Positions 9,771-18,537 of a stretch of 64,000 nt of DNA are shown here, one piece after another. The first letter of the stretch is position 1. Each line of letters begins with the position of its first letter. The position numbers were made by a program, and so were the translations under genes. Source of the stretch: Sphingomonas sp. (lineage in GTDB: Bacteria; Pseudomonadota; Alphaproteobacteria; Sphingomonadales; Sphingomonadaceae); contig NZ_JACCSU010000076.1 of the NCBI RefSeq assembly GCF_013812825.1, positions 16,058 through 80,057 on the forward strand. Direction: 5' to 3'. The notes under the pieces were generated by a model that had not been told where the DNA came from, made no database searches, and worked only from the letters and a program-made list of their open reading frames with translations.

Positions 9771-10085
9771 TCATTCGCAGCCGACTCCGTCGCCGTCGCG
9801 ATCCAGGTGCCGGCCGTAACCTGGATCCCCCACACGGACCGGCGCGGCCCCGGCAGCACGAGCTTGCGAGCAGTTTGCAAATTCACGCTGTGAGCGTGAC
9901 GAAACGGCGCGAAGCGCACGTGACGGCGGTGCCGATGGATCTCGGTGGCAATGATACCCGCGTGTCTTCCGGTTGTTGTGACAGCCCTCGGAGTTGAGCC
10001 CGCCGGGATGAGCCAGGGTAGGCACAGCCACGAATGCGGCGCCAAGCAATGACATTAGCAACGCAACAAGGCTCGGCAGTCGCAT
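9771..10085 (-). CDS. Secreted excalibur calcium-binding domain protein
   Basis: 104 residues with a signal peptide (MRLPSLVALLMSLLGAAFVA, cleavage after ...TLA). The mature part has a Cys/His segment (GCHNNRKTRGYHCH) and ends in an excalibur-type motif: FANCSQARAAG followed by the DRDGDGVGCE calcium loop. Excalibur domains occur on extracellular or envelope proteins, often with nucleases, but no nuclease core is visible here. It is transcribed alone, 57 bases downstream of the 8928-9713 gene start, and is unlikely to belong to the defence operon. The substrate is unknown. Confidence 0.7.
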   Translation of the reverse strand: MRLPSLVALLMSLLGAAFVAVPTLAHPGGLNSEGCHNNRKTRGYHCHRDPSAPPSRALRAVSSRSQREFANCSQARAAGAAPVRVGDPGYGRHLDRDGDGVGCE

Positions 10086-10174
10086 GACTGCACCCTCCCC
10101 TGTTTTACCGAGCTGTCACAGAAAAGGACTTAACTCATTGGGAGTCAAGCGGATGGCCCGCCGACGTGCCTTAC

Positions 10175-10191
10175 GGTGACACGGCGTCACC
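10175..10191. promoter_or_regulatory. 17-bp interrupted palindrome between XRE and excalibur genes
   Basis: GGTGAC-ACGGC-GTCACC, a perfect 6-bp inverted repeat with a 5-base spacer, lies 10 bases beyond the stop of the XRE gene and 90 bases upstream of the excalibur gene. It could be an operator for a dimeric HTH protein or a weak terminator hairpin; there is no T-run. Confidence 0.3.
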
Positions 10192-10200
10192 TGTGATTAG

Positions 10201-10407
10201 TTAGGGTTGCAAGAGATCCAGGTGGCTGACACCGAGGGCGACGGCCAATTCATGGACTGTGACAATTGTGGGGTTTCGGCGACCCTGTTCGAGCCCGCTG
10301 ATGTACTGCTGGCTCAGCCCTGAAATCTCAGCCAGGCGTTCCTGCGTCAGCCCTTTCTCTTTGCGCAGCTTGGCTGCATTCCGCCCCACCAGTTTGCGCA
10401 TGTCCAT
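10201..10407 (-). CDS. XRE-family helix-turn-helix regulator
   Basis: A 68-residue protein that is almost entirely one HTH_3 domain: KLRKEKGLTQERLAEISGL, then QQYISGLEQGRRNPT (recognition helix) and a stabilising LAVALGVSHLDLL helix. I chose the ATG at 10407 because GAAAGG lies at correct spacing; an in-frame start at 10434 would add an unconserved tail. It is divergent from the lipoprotein at 10455 with under 50 bases between them, so it may control that promoter. It has no effector domain and its target is unknown. Confidence 0.8.
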   Translation of the reverse strand: MDMRKLVGRNAAKLRKEKGLTQERLAEISGLSQQYISGLEQGRRNPTIVTVHELAVALGVSHLDLLQP

Positions 10408-10454
10408 GCGCCTTTCACTGGCAATCGCAGCCAAGCGAGTTTATCAACTATAAT

Positions 10455-10709
10455 ATGTATAAGTCCTACAGCTGGGTGATCTTCCCTGCAGCCGTTCTGC
10501 TCACCGCCTGCGACAAGCCTTCTGACAAGGCAAAGCGGGAATACCGGATGATGGTGAAAGGCGGAGCCTCGCTTGAGGACCAGTGCAGGAAAAAGCGGGA
10601 AATCGCCGCCGCCTATTTGGCCGAGGAAAATGAAGAGGAGTATCCCATGGCCAAGCTAGAGGCGGATGTACGATGCCATGAATCGGCACTCCAGCGAATG
10701 GGGGAGTGA
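10455..10709 (+). CDS. Small lipoprotein of unknown function
   Basis: 84 residues. The N-terminus MYKSYSWVIFPAAVLLTAC has a lipobox (LTAC), and the mature part is charged and helical with two further Cys (QCRKKRE and VRCHES). No family is recognised. The ATG has no Shine-Dalgarno and overlaps a good -10 hexamer (TATAAT at 10449-10454), so either the message is short-leadered or a downstream start is used. It is divergent from the XRE gene, which may regulate it. Confidence 0.55.
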   Translation: MYKSYSWVIFPAAVLLTACDKPSDKAKREYRMMVKGGASLEDQCRKKREIAAAYLAEENEEEYPMAKLEADVRCHESALQRMGE

Positions 10710-10812
10710 AGGCTTCTGGTAAAAAATCCTCCGCAGCAAAACGAGCGCTCAGAACGTGCATCGATCCGCCCGCGGTACCCAGTCCGCTAAAGGGCAGAGT
10801 TGAGCCAGTGAG

Positions 10813-10827
10813 TTCCACATAACATCC
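10813..10827 (+). repeat. ACATAACATCC motif, copy 1
   Basis: TTCCACATAACATCC lies between the small lipoprotein and the convergent DUF4062 gene end. The 11-mer ACATAACATCC recurs exactly at 12457-12467 and 18369-18379. Confidence 0.5.
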
Positions 10828-10838
10828 ACTGTCGCGGT

Positions 10839-11948
10839 TCAGCTCCACTGCCGTCTGAGCAGCGCGACAAGATCCTCGGCCATCCTCTCGCGATCGAACG
10901 AAAGCGCGGCCCTCGCTCGATCTGGGGGCTGAAAGTGGACTGGCTCCCGGTCGCCCTGGTGGAACATCGACATGGTCATGGAATTAGGGCTCGCCGCGTC
11001 CTCGGCGCGGGTACGCCAACCCATTGCCCCGTTCGAGGAGATCCCCGCCGCGACCACAATGCGTGACAGTCGCTCAGTCTCGTCGATCTTCGCCAGGATC
11101 TGTGCCGATTGGGTGAGCGCACGGCCAAGCGCGTCAGCGACGTTCTCCTCGATTAGAGCTCCCACCATGCCCGTGCCGGATGCGATTGGCACACTGACGC
11201 GGACCGAGCCCCGCTCATCGACCACAATTGTCGCGCCTGTTTCCTGGCTCAGTTTGAGCGTCCCACCCGCCAAGTTGCTCTCGGACCCATGCGCGGGGTC
11301 AAACAAGGCACTGTCGCCGTAGGTTGCTTCTCTCAACAATCCGCGCGCAAAGTCAGGCCGCTCGATTTCCACCGGCCGCAGGATCGTCTGAGCCGGTCCG
11401 CCGACAACGGCGAGATGCAGAAGGGGTCCGCCGCGTCGGATGATATTGTGGTTCTCCGTGGGTATCAGTTCCAAGGCACGGGCGAGCATCTCTCCGGCAT
11501 CCACTGGCGCCGCCGCGGCCGAGAGCTCAAACCGGTGGATTGCCCGCGTGATTGCGTCCCGAAGCTCCTCCGCGGTCCGGAAATCCCCTCCGAACAGGCC
11601 TCCGGACCAGTCCTTTACCTCGCGTACAAACTCCTCCTGCGCGCGTTCTTGCTCAACGCCTTCCTGGACAAATGCGATCACCGGTCGGTGATCCTTCGCC
11701 TCCCGATACTCTTCATGTGTGGCGGAGAGGCCCGAGACGGGTTGGACTCTGCCATACCGGGCTCCCAGTATCAGAACGACCATGTCTGCGTGTCTCACGC
11801 CTTCCAGGCAGGCAACTCGTGGGGAAGACACGCCCGCTGGGAACGTCTCGGCGGTGACTGGCTCGTGTCCGAGCGATCTTACGGCAGCAACGGCCGCGGC
11901 GCGAAAGTCCTCGAAACCTCGGACGAGGGAACTGATGAAAATCTTCAT
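10839..11948 (-). CDS. DUF4062 domain protein
   Basis: 369 residues. The N-terminal 140 residues are a DUF4062 domain: MKIFISSLVRGFEDFR, the LGHEPVTAETF strand, ECLEGVRHADMVVLILG-like pattern and GRVQPVSGLSATHEEYREA. DUF4062 has a TIR/SLOG-like Rossmann appearance and is usually the sensor or effector head of NTPase conflict proteins. No NTPase follows here. Instead there are about 220 residues of unrecognised sequence with a region near 175-230 (LLHLAVVGGPAQTIL) and a C-terminus with DREPVHFQPPDRAR. It lies alone next to the defence genes, which suggests, but does not show, a role in defence. Confidence 0.7.
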   Translation of the reverse strand: MKIFISSLVRGFEDFRAAAVAAVRSLGHEPVTAETFPAGVSSPRVACLEGVRHADMVVLILGARYGRVQPVSGLSATHEEYREAKDHRPVIAFVQEGVEQERAQEEFVREVKDWSGGLFGGDFRTAEELRDAITRAIHRFELSAAAAPVDAGEMLARALELIPTENHNIIRRGGPLLHLAVVGGPAQTILRPVEIERPDFARGLLREATYGDSALFDPAHGSESNLAGGTLKLSQETGATIVVDERGSVRVSVPIASGTGMVGALIEENVADALGRALTQSAQILAKIDETERLSRIVVAAGISSNGAMGWRTRAEDAASPNSMTMSMFHQGDREPVHFQPPDRARAALSFDRERMAEDLVALLRRQWS

Positions 11949-12272
11949 CCCAAGAAGATCGTCTCTCTTTAGGCCGGATCAAGGTTCCCCGAAGCTAGAG
12001 GCAACAAAAGAGAGGGTAGCCGCCCGGGGGTGGGGGCGCGCCGAATGAAGGCAGACTGCCAAACACTTGTGCCGTCGCGGCAGATTGAACTCCGCTCCTC
12101 GCACTGCCTGGCGAGCTTAATAATTGCTTGAGCCGCTGTGGGCCGGAGTTTATCTTGCGGCGGCTCGGCCCAGTTCATGGAGCTAATCCATGCGCCGCAG
12201 CGCGACTTCTCGCTCTACCCGCAGCAGCAGCGCTGGGCGCCGGATCCTTTATCATGTGCCGAGGAGGTTAGG
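11949..12272. other. Intergenic region
   Basis: 324 bases between the divergent DUF4062 and zinc-ribbon genes. It must hold both promoters. No convincing gene was found; an upstream in-frame extension of the zinc-ribbon ORF to 12138 is not supported by composition or a ribosome site. Confidence 0.45.
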
Positions 12273-12434
12273 ATGCCAGAGATGGTGGGATATCGCTGCA
12301 AGAACTGCGGCGAAGGATTTGTAATCGAGGTACTCACCAAGGATGAGGTGAAGGACCGTCGGAAGGCGGGACTGCCCACCTCGTCGATTACATGCCCCAA
12401 ATGCGGCAGCGACCAAGTGAAAAGGGCTAAGTAG
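12273..12434 (+). CDS. 53-residue zinc-ribbon protein
   Basis: Starts at the ATG at 12273, which follows a strong GAGGAGG Shine-Dalgarno; longer in-frame starts lack one. Two CxxC knuckles are visible: C9/C12 in YRCKNCGEG and C41/C44 in TCPKCGSD, enough for one zinc ribbon. The linker is charged (LTKDEVKDRRKAG). Such small ribbons are usually nucleic-acid or protein adaptors; no specific family was recognised. It stands alone. Confidence 0.65.
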   Translation: MPEMVGYRCKNCGEGFVIEVLTKDEVKDRRKAGLPTSSITCPKCGSDQVKRAK

Positions 12435-12453
12435 ACGCAGGACCGAACTTGAA

Positions 12454-12467
12454 TTCACATAACATCC
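12454..12467 (+). repeat. ACATAACATCC motif, copy 2
   Basis: TTCACATAACATCC, 20 bases after the zinc-ribbon stop and just before the hairpin at 12491-12538. Confidence 0.5.
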
Positions 12468-12490
12468 GGTCACGGCCGTTCGTGTGAAGC

Positions 12491-12538
12491 GGTGGATTTA
12501 ATGTCCGCTCAGCGGCCGAGGAGCCGCCGAGGTCCACC
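12491..12538. terminator. Possible bidirectional terminator hairpin
   Basis: Nested inverted repeats between convergent genes: outer GGTGGA (12491-12496) with TCCACC (12533-12538), inner GCGGC (12512-12516) with GCCGC (12523-12527). There is no long T-run, so it may only be a transcript-end structure. Confidence 0.3.
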
Positions 12539-12593
12539 TAGGGCGCCTAGCGATTAACAACGAGTTGCTGTCGCCTGATGGGGTGCGACTCGG

Positions 12594-15500
12594 TCAGACG
12601 TGCGGGAGCGCATCTTGGTGGACAGCCAATGCTTGAATGTCGAAGAAACCGTGAACCGAGCTGAGGCCGGTTGCTCCGGACGCTGGCCATGCGGAAGCGG
12701 CCGCCGCCGCGCTCGCGAGCGCAGTCAGCGCGAAATTTGTGCCTTCGCCGGCTCCCAACGCACTAATCAAGGCCTCAAGGTCAGGACCGTCACCGCCGCC
12801 GTGTAATGAATCGGTGATGGCCTTTGCGACGAACCCGACGGACTGATGACCTTCGGGCGCCGGCTCGCGTGCCGAGCCGACAGCCTGGAGCTGCTCGGCC
12901 GATGGCATCATGACACCGGTCGCGGGCGTGGCCGATTGCTCGAGCGGAGTTGGCGCATCCGTGCCTGCGAGCAGCTCGGTCGATCGGCTGGGACCGGTGG
13001 CCTCGTTGCCGGTCAGCTCGTGCTCATACGCGAATGACAGCGCCTCCGTGATCTCGCCGCGGTCGGTGAATCTCACCGCTCCATAATGATCAGCCACTTC
13101 CTGCAGCAAGTGGCCGCTGTTCACGCTGCCGCTGCCAGCAGCTTGAGCCGAGGTGATCGTGCCGCCCTCCGCAGCCGCCGAACCAAGGATGTGTGATAAG
13201 ACTGGCGCGGTGACATGGCCTTGGGCGGCGGGGGGGATCGAGACTAGCCCCGCTGCGGTAACCGCGGCCAGCGCCACGCTACTGCTGTTGGTGGCCATGT
13301 TCGCACGCCACTGCGCCGCAGATGCCAAGACGGTCTTGAATACCGCGTCAGCGAGCTCGCTTGTTGAACCGTCGGCGCGAGTGAAGCTGCCGATTCCAAA
13401 GACCTCGCCTCTGGACGCCGAATAGGAGACCGCGTCGGACATCTGCCACGTTCTTGCGATGCTGAGAGAGGCGAAAGAGCTCTCCTCTTCTATGGCTTCG
13501 CGAGCGTATTCGGTCGTCAACAAACCCGGAGGGCCCGCTGGATCATTCTCCAAATTGTCGCTGTCGGCTTCGACAGATGTGGGATTGGCACTCGGTTCGC
13601 CGTTGGGAGTAAATGTCAGCATCGCATCAGCAAATGCCATCGATGAACCATCGCTGCGGGTCCAATTGCCAAGGCTCAGGACCGCAACACCGTCAATTTC
13701 TGCTGTTCCATCGTGAGCGACGCCGGTCAGCCCGAGGGAGGTCAAGCCTATTTGACTCAATCCCAAGATTTCTCCCTGCTCGACATGTCCGTTCCCGTTG
13801 GAATCGCGCCAGACCTTGAAATCCGTGAAGCGCGCATCGTCGGCCGAGAGAACGCCGTCATTATTGCTGTCGAATGCCTTCAGGCCGTCGAGATCCGACG
13901 CAGCTCCCGGAACATCGGCGACAAAGCTGATCTCCCCGACATCGGTCAGCGTGCCATTTCCATCGCGATCGAGAAATAGGAAACCATCAGTCGAGCTGAT
14001 CCAGCTCGTGTCATCGCGCCGCCCGTCGCCATCCATGTCGAATTTCGCACGGCTGACGGATGCGGTGACGGTGTCAACGCCGTCACCCTTAAGGTCGAGA
14101 ATGATGGGCGAGACGATGCCCATCGACTGGTCCTTGAACTGGACAGTTTCAATGCCCACCAAGGTGTCCGTGCCGTCATTTCCATCGCCAGACGCGTCGT
14201 TATCGACGAGCTGCACTTGGCCGTTGACCGTTTGAAGGGTGTATGTCGCTTTAAGACCAGCGACTTTGGCAATATCTGTTCCGCTGCCGCCGCTAATTGT
14301 ATCATCGCCCGCGCCACCAGTGATGGTGTTCGCCGCAGTTGAGCCTGTCAGCGTATCCGCAAATGCGCTGCCGATCAGCTGTTCAATCGAAACGTACCGA
14401 TCGATTCCAGCACCGATCGTATTCTGCGATGTCGTAATGCTCAGATTAGCCGTGACGCCCGCGGAAGCGCCAGCGTAACTCGCAATGTCGGTCCCATCGC
14501 CACCGTCAAGCACATCGTCGCCATCGCCACCAATTAACGTGTCATTACCAGCGTTTGCGAACATTGTGTCGTTGCCGGCACCGCCGTCGATGCTCTCACC
14601 GTCGTAGCTGCCGTAGAATGTGTCGTTGCCGGCGTTGATGGCGATCGACATCTGCACCAGCTGCGCGTGTGTCCACACCGTGCCGTCGGCAAACTGCACC
14701 TGCTCGATTCGATGGTCGCCGGAGATCATGGTATCGTCAATCGTGATCTGATCGGTCGTCCCGGCGATCGTCAGCACCAGGTCCGCACCGTTGCCGGCCT
14801 GGGTGACGGTTACATCGGCCGGCGCAATGCCGGCCGCAAACACAATCGCGTCGCTACCCTGCTTGCCGCTATAGAAATTTACATATTCCCGGACGATGTC
14901 CTGACCATCGCCTCGCGCAAAGATGTAGGTGTCGTTGCCACCCCCACCGCTGAGTGTGTCATTGCCGGTACCGCCGATGAGGACGTCGTTGCCATATTGG
15001 CCATCAACGGTATCGTCGCCTTGGCCGCCAATCAGCGCATCGTGACCATTCCCACCATTAAGCGTGTCATTGCCGTTCCCGCCATCGAGAGAATCGTCAC
15101 CATCGAGGCCTGAAAGAGTGTCATTCCCATCAAGCCCGATAAGACGCTCGCTCGCCCAGCTGCCGCTGATCATGTCGGCGCCTGGCGTCGCCAAAGTGGC
15201 GAGATATCGACTGGCGATGTCTCCGCTACTGAGTCCGGGCTCGCCGACAAAATGCAGATGCTCGATTGCACCGGCGGACGAGCTCCACTGGGTGGTCAGG
15301 ACGATTCCCTGCGCTGGATCACCAAAGTGCAGCAGGAGGTCGTTCGTGCCCGCGGGCCGAGTAACGCGCAAATCTGCGCTGTTTAGCTCACTTGAAAAAT
15401 AGATCGTGTCGTCGGCGCCACTGGCATCGGTGATCCGATCGAGTCCGTCGCCGCTCGCGTATACATAGAAGTCGCTTCCGGAGCCGCCCTTGAGGAGATC

Positions 15501-17633
15501 GTTGCCGGTGCCGCCGATCAGTCGATCGGTACCATCATTGCCCCGAAGCTCGTCGTTGCCCTCATGGCCATAAAGCATTTGATCAGTCGTGGGCCCGCTT
15601 TCCAGTCCCAGGGACCACGAATTCCATGTCGGAGGCTTTTCGTATGTGGTAACCGTGAAGTCGAGCAGATCGTCTCCAGCCGTGCCTTCGTGCACGCTGT
15701 ATCCGCCGACCAGCCACTCCCATCCCGTGACGTTGAGTACGTAGTCGGGGCCAAACCCCGTAAGCTGGCCGATTGCGAAGATGAGCGTTCCTTGGTCCTC
15801 AAACCAGTCATTCCAAGGAATCTGTGGCCCAAACGGGTCGTCCGTATCATCGCTCCCCATGCTGAAAGCGCCACTTCCGCCACCACCCCCTCCTCCGACT
15901 CCTGGATAGATGATGAACGGCGGTTGGTCGGCGATGAACGCGGCGACGAAAGCGTCGAAGTCGCCTGTGAGTTGGCCTGTGGACGCGTGGAACGTGAGCC
16001 CTGTGAATCCGTCAAGGTAGTCATATGCCGGGGCCGCAGTCATCGAATGATTCACAGCGAGTTCGGTCATCGTCGCAATGGTTTCGAAAAGAGTTGGAGA
16101 GGTTGAATCCAGCGTGCTGAGATCATTAAGCAAATGAACGAACGGCACGAGTTCCGGGAGCTCCGCCGCCTGGAAAAGGAACTGAGTTCCGAAACTCTGG
16201 ACCAGCTGAGGCCATACCTGCTCTTCCAGTCGCTCCAGTTGATGTTGATTAAGATCCTCGAACGGCCGGCCTAGGAAGGCTGCCACAAGTTGAACGAAGT
16301 GCGTTGGATCACCGGGGCCGACTGGAAGCGAAGCGTCGATACCAGCCCATCGATAAAGCACGTCAAGAAAGCCGCCGTCACGGAATTCGGCGAACGTACT
16401 GAAGTCATGGTTGTCATACACAAGGTTGTGCACCATCTCTTTAAGTACCGGGTCGAAGAACATAGCAGTCCGGAGATCCGGTAAGCCGAGTAGGCCCGGC
16501 AGATTTGGTAGCAATCCGAGGCCGCTCATGTCGGCGCCTGCGGGTATGGTCGGCCGAGACTCTTCGAGCGCGAAATTGACGCTGGCCAGGCCCCGTGCGG
16601 TGCCGTCGGTGCGGACATACGTGCCGGTGCGAGCAACGATGTTGCCGGACACGTCCTGATCCACTTGGCTGAAGCCGAGGTTGAGCCTCGCGATCCCTGC
16701 TTCTGCTAACGTCTGGAGCTCGTCGGGACTCGACTGGCCGTCGGAGTTCAAGTCCCTCCAAACTCGCAACTGAGCGAAGGTCGCGTCATTCGCGTCAATT
16801 CGGCCGTCATTATTGGCGTCGAGCGTCTTCAGCTCATCGAAGCCGTCGACGTTGGCGCTTCCGAATAGTTCGGCGACGCCATCGACCGCACCATTCCCGT
16901 TGACGTCGTGTACCAAAAGCCCGTCCTGCGGGCTCACCCAGCCAGTGCGCTCGGCCACCCCGTCGCCATCCAGGTCAAACATGGTCGTACTTTGCGCAAG
17001 CGCTGTGAGTTCAACTCCGTCCCCGTCGAGGTCGAGAACGATCGGGTCCGACAGGATGTCGCCCAATAGATCAAAGAGATCATTCAACCAATCAGGGAGG
17101 TTCTCACGTTGGTCGGCGATGAAGCGGGAGAGATCGTCGAACAGATCCTCCAACTTTTCCGAAATGTAGTTCGGCGGCGTCTCTGGAAGCCCGTTCGGAT
17201 CCCAGGTTGGCCCACGCCAATCAGGAATCGTCGGCGGGGTAGCATTCGGATCGACGACCAACTTCCCGCTATCAAGGGCGTCGAGTACGAGCGCTTCAAC
17301 GGCGCTAGGGTCCAGATTGTTTAACTCGATATACTCTGCAATTCGACGACCCACCTCGTTGTTGTAAAGGTCCTTATTTATGTCGCTATTCGGGTCGAAG
17401 AGTCCCGGCATTTCCTTCAGAGCACCAAGCAGCGTGGCTACTGTATCGCCACCCGAGAGCGCCAAATGCGCGCTGTTGTAGGCGTGTGCGATCGCATTAG
17501 TCTCGTTTGTGTTGGCGCCATGCGCCGCGGCTATAGCCTCAGCCTCAGCTGCAAGATCGGCCACAATCTGACTATAAAGCTGCTTCAATTGATCTGGATT
17601 ACTGATGACATAGCTCACTATTGTCCCAGTCAT
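12594..17633 (-). CDS. Giant RTX (haemolysin-type calcium-binding repeat) protein
   Basis: 1679 residues, no Sec signal, as expected for type I secretion. About 190-255 is an EF-hand-like block (DPIVLDLDGDGVELT, FDLDGDGVAERTGWV, DVNGNGAVDG, DANNDGRIDANDATF) typical of haemolysin-type calcium-binding related proteins. A Gly-rich hinge lies near 585. RTX nonapeptide runs (GGxGxDxLx) occur near 680-735, 830-915, 1000-1055 and 1090-1130. A second EF-hand-like block lies near 1176-1240 (PIILDLKGDGVDTVT, FDMDGDGRRDD), then a 400-residue Ala/Ser/Thr-rich C-terminus. No catalytic domain was recognised, so it may be an adhesin, surface-layer protein or toxin. No HlyB/D/TolC-type transporter lies in the window. 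Its ATG overlaps the upstream lipoprotein stop (ATGA). Confidence 0.85.
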   Translation of the reverse strand: MTGTIVSYVISNPDQLKQLYSQIVADLAAEAEAIAAAHGANTNETNAIAHAYNSAHLALSGGDTVATLLGALKEMPGLFDPNSDINKDLYNNEVGRRIAEYIELNNLDPSAVEALVLDALDSGKLVVDPNATPPTIPDWRGPTWDPNGLPETPPNYISEKLEDLFDDLSRFIADQRENLPDWLNDLFDLLGDILSDPIVLDLDGDGVELTALAQSTTMFDLDGDGVAERTGWVSPQDGLLVHDVNGNGAVDGVAELFGSANVDGFDELKTLDANNDGRIDANDATFAQLRVWRDLNSDGQSSPDELQTLAEAGIARLNLGFSQVDQDVSGNIVARTGTYVRTDGTARGLASVNFALEESRPTIPAGADMSGLGLLPNLPGLLGLPDLRTAMFFDPVLKEMVHNLVYDNHDFSTFAEFRDGGFLDVLYRWAGIDASLPVGPGDPTHFVQLVAAFLGRPFEDLNQHQLERLEEQVWPQLVQSFGTQFLFQAAELPELVPFVHLLNDLSTLDSTSPTLFETIATMTELAVNHSMTAAPAYDYLDGFTGLTFHASTGQLTGDFDAFVAAFIADQPPFIIYPGVGGGGGGGSGAFSMGSDDTDDPFGPQIPWNDWFEDQGTLIFAIGQLTGFGPDYVLNVTGWEWLVGGYSVHEGTAGDDLLDFTVTTYEKPPTWNSWSLGLESGPTTDQMLYGHEGNDELRGNDGTDRLIGGTGNDLLKGGSGSDFYVYASGDGLDRITDASGADDTIYFSSELNSADLRVTRPAGTNDLLLHFGDPAQGIVLTTQWSSSAGAIEHLHFVGEPGLSSGDIASRYLATLATPGADMISGSWASERLIGLDGNDTLSGLDGDDSLDGGNGNDTLNGGNGHDALIGGQGDDTVDGQYGNDVLIGGTGNDTLSGGGGNDTYIFARGDGQDIVREYVNFYSGKQGSDAIVFAAGIAPADVTVTQAGNGADLVLTIAGTTDQITIDDTMISGDHRIEQVQFADGTVWTHAQLVQMSIAINAGNDTFYGSYDGESIDGGAGNDTMFANAGNDTLIGGDGDDVLDGGDGTDIASYAGASAGVTANLSITTSQNTIGAGIDRYVSIEQLIGSAFADTLTGSTAANTITGGAGDDTISGGSGTDIAKVAGLKATYTLQTVNGQVQLVDNDASGDGNDGTDTLVGIETVQFKDQSMGIVSPIILDLKGDGVDTVTASVSRAKFDMDGDGRRDDTSWISSTDGFLFLDRDGNGTLTDVGEISFVADVPGAASDLDGLKAFDSNNDGVLSADDARFTDFKVWRDSNGNGHVEQGEILGLSQIGLTSLGLTGVAHDGTAEIDGVAVLSLGNWTRSDGSSMAFADAMLTFTPNGEPSANPTSVEADSDNLENDPAGPPGLLTTEYAREAIEEESSFASLSIARTWQMSDAVSYSASRGEVFGIGSFTRADGSTSELADAVFKTVLASAAQWRANMATNSSSVALAAVTAAGLVSIPPAAQGHVTAPVLSHILGSAAAEGGTITSAQAAGSGSVNSGHLLQEVADHYGAVRFTDRGEITEALSFAYEHELTGNEATGPSRSTELLAGTDAPTPLEQSATPATGVMMPSAEQLQAVGSAREPAPEGHQSVGFVAKAITDSLHGGGDGPDLEALISALGAGEGTNFALTALASAAAAASAWPASGATGLSSVHGFFDIQALAVHQDALPHV

Positions 17634-18130
17634 AGCTCTTCCTCCAGTGACGCAAGTGGAACACTGATCTTGCTTTTTTCCCGCTTTGCGACCAGTCTAT
17701 TAGTTTTATGGCACTTCCAGCTATGGCGAGTCAGATCTAGGTCGTTCAAAACTATGTATCCCACGTGAGCAGTGGCGCCTTTGGTACCTACAAGCGCCAT
17801 TCTCATCTCGGGCACAAGGTGTCCGGCCCGTCCCCTATACTCACGGACAACCGGTAATTCGGATTCTATTTTTGAATGGTCTTGATATTCTGGGACTATG
17901 CAGAGATAGTCGAATGAGCGCACCGCTGGGATCGCAAATAAGCGCATTTCTTGTGAGTTGCTCTTGGCCCACGAATTGATTGCGGGAACGAGCTGGCTCT
18001 GCAGGAACTTGGATTCAGGGCTCGGATTTTGTGGCTGCGGCGTGCAGGCCGCGAGCATGATAAGGGCAAGGGGCAGGCCTTTCGCCGCGGCGCAGCGTCG
18101 GCTTGCCGTAGGTCGCGCAGTTTCATTCAC
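17630..18130 (-). CDS. Small lipoprotein coupled to the RTX gene
   Basis: 166 residues from a GTG at 18130 preceded by GAGGAG at good spacing. An upstream in-frame start at 18274 would read through the dispersed repeat at 18173-18222, so the shorter start is preferred. The N-terminus has a lipoprotein signal ending in LIMLAAC. The mature part is mixed alpha/beta with two Cys (DYLCIVPEY and HSWKCHKTN) and no recognised family. Its TGA overlaps the RTX ATG, implying coupled translation; a surface anchor or accessory to the RTX protein is a reasonable guess. Confidence 0.65.
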   Translation of the reverse strand: MNETARPTASRRCAAAKGLPLALIMLAACTPQPQNPSPESKFLQSQLVPAINSWAKSNSQEMRLFAIPAVRSFDYLCIVPEYQDHSKIESELPVVREYRGRAGHLVPEMRMALVGTKGATAHVGYIVLNDLDLTRHSWKCHKTNRLVAKREKSKISVPLASLEEEL

Positions 18131-18172
18131 GCGCAGCTCCTCGTTCGCCCGCGCACATGCGCCAGCGTTCCA

Positions 18173-18222
18173 TTGCGGACTTCGCCGCAACGGCCGAGCA
18201 CCCGTTGCTTTGAGTTTCCCCT
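18173..18222 (+). repeat. Dispersed intergenic repeat, copy A
   Basis: 50 bases that align with 24893-24940 with about four substitutions and one short gap. It begins with a hairpin (TTGCGG...CCGCAA) followed by CGGCCGAGCA and CCGTTGCTTTGA. It sits 43 bases upstream of the lipoprotein start on the opposite strand. Confidence 0.7.
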
Positions 18223-18365
18223 CGGCTGTGAGGCTGATCGAATCAGGGTCTGAGGTCAATAGCCTTTTCGGCATTTGGTTTGAAACGGGGAGAAACTAGT
18301 GCGCCCCTTGGAGACTTCATACTGAAGCGAAACGCCTTTTAGAGCTCTGAGGATTCAACTTCCAT

Positions 18366-18379
18366 TTGACATAACATCC
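18366..18379 (+). repeat. ACATAACATCC motif, copy 3
   Basis: TTGACATAACATCC, about 160 bases upstream of the patatin gene and immediately before the long-loop inverted repeat at 18384-18435. The TTGACA could also act as a -35 element. Confidence 0.45.
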
Positions 18380-18537
18380 GAACCCGAGCGGCTCCGGCGC
18401 TCCACCGTGCGCTTCTTGACTCCGAGGCCGCTCGGCAGCAAATCTCATTTGCTCGGCAACAATTAGAGGTGACGCCATGCGTCTACTCCGCCGACCTCCC
18501 ACGCTAGCCGCAATTCTTGTCGGTGCCCCCAGTGGAG

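Larger units (their letters stand above)
18131..18537. other. Divergent intergenic region with repeats
   Basis: About 400 bases upstream of both the lipoprotein-RTX operon and the patatin gene. It contains the dispersed repeat at 18173-18222, the ACATAACATCC motif at 18366-18379, and a 9-bp inverted repeat CCGAGCGGC (18384-18392) / GCCGCTCGG (18427-18435) with a 34-base loop. Confidence 0.5.

Noticed and set aside
14470..15600. Tandem repeats in the RTX gene as a CRISPR-like or satellite array
   Set aside because: The periodicity is nine codons and encodes GGxGxDxLx calcium-binding repeats; it is coding.
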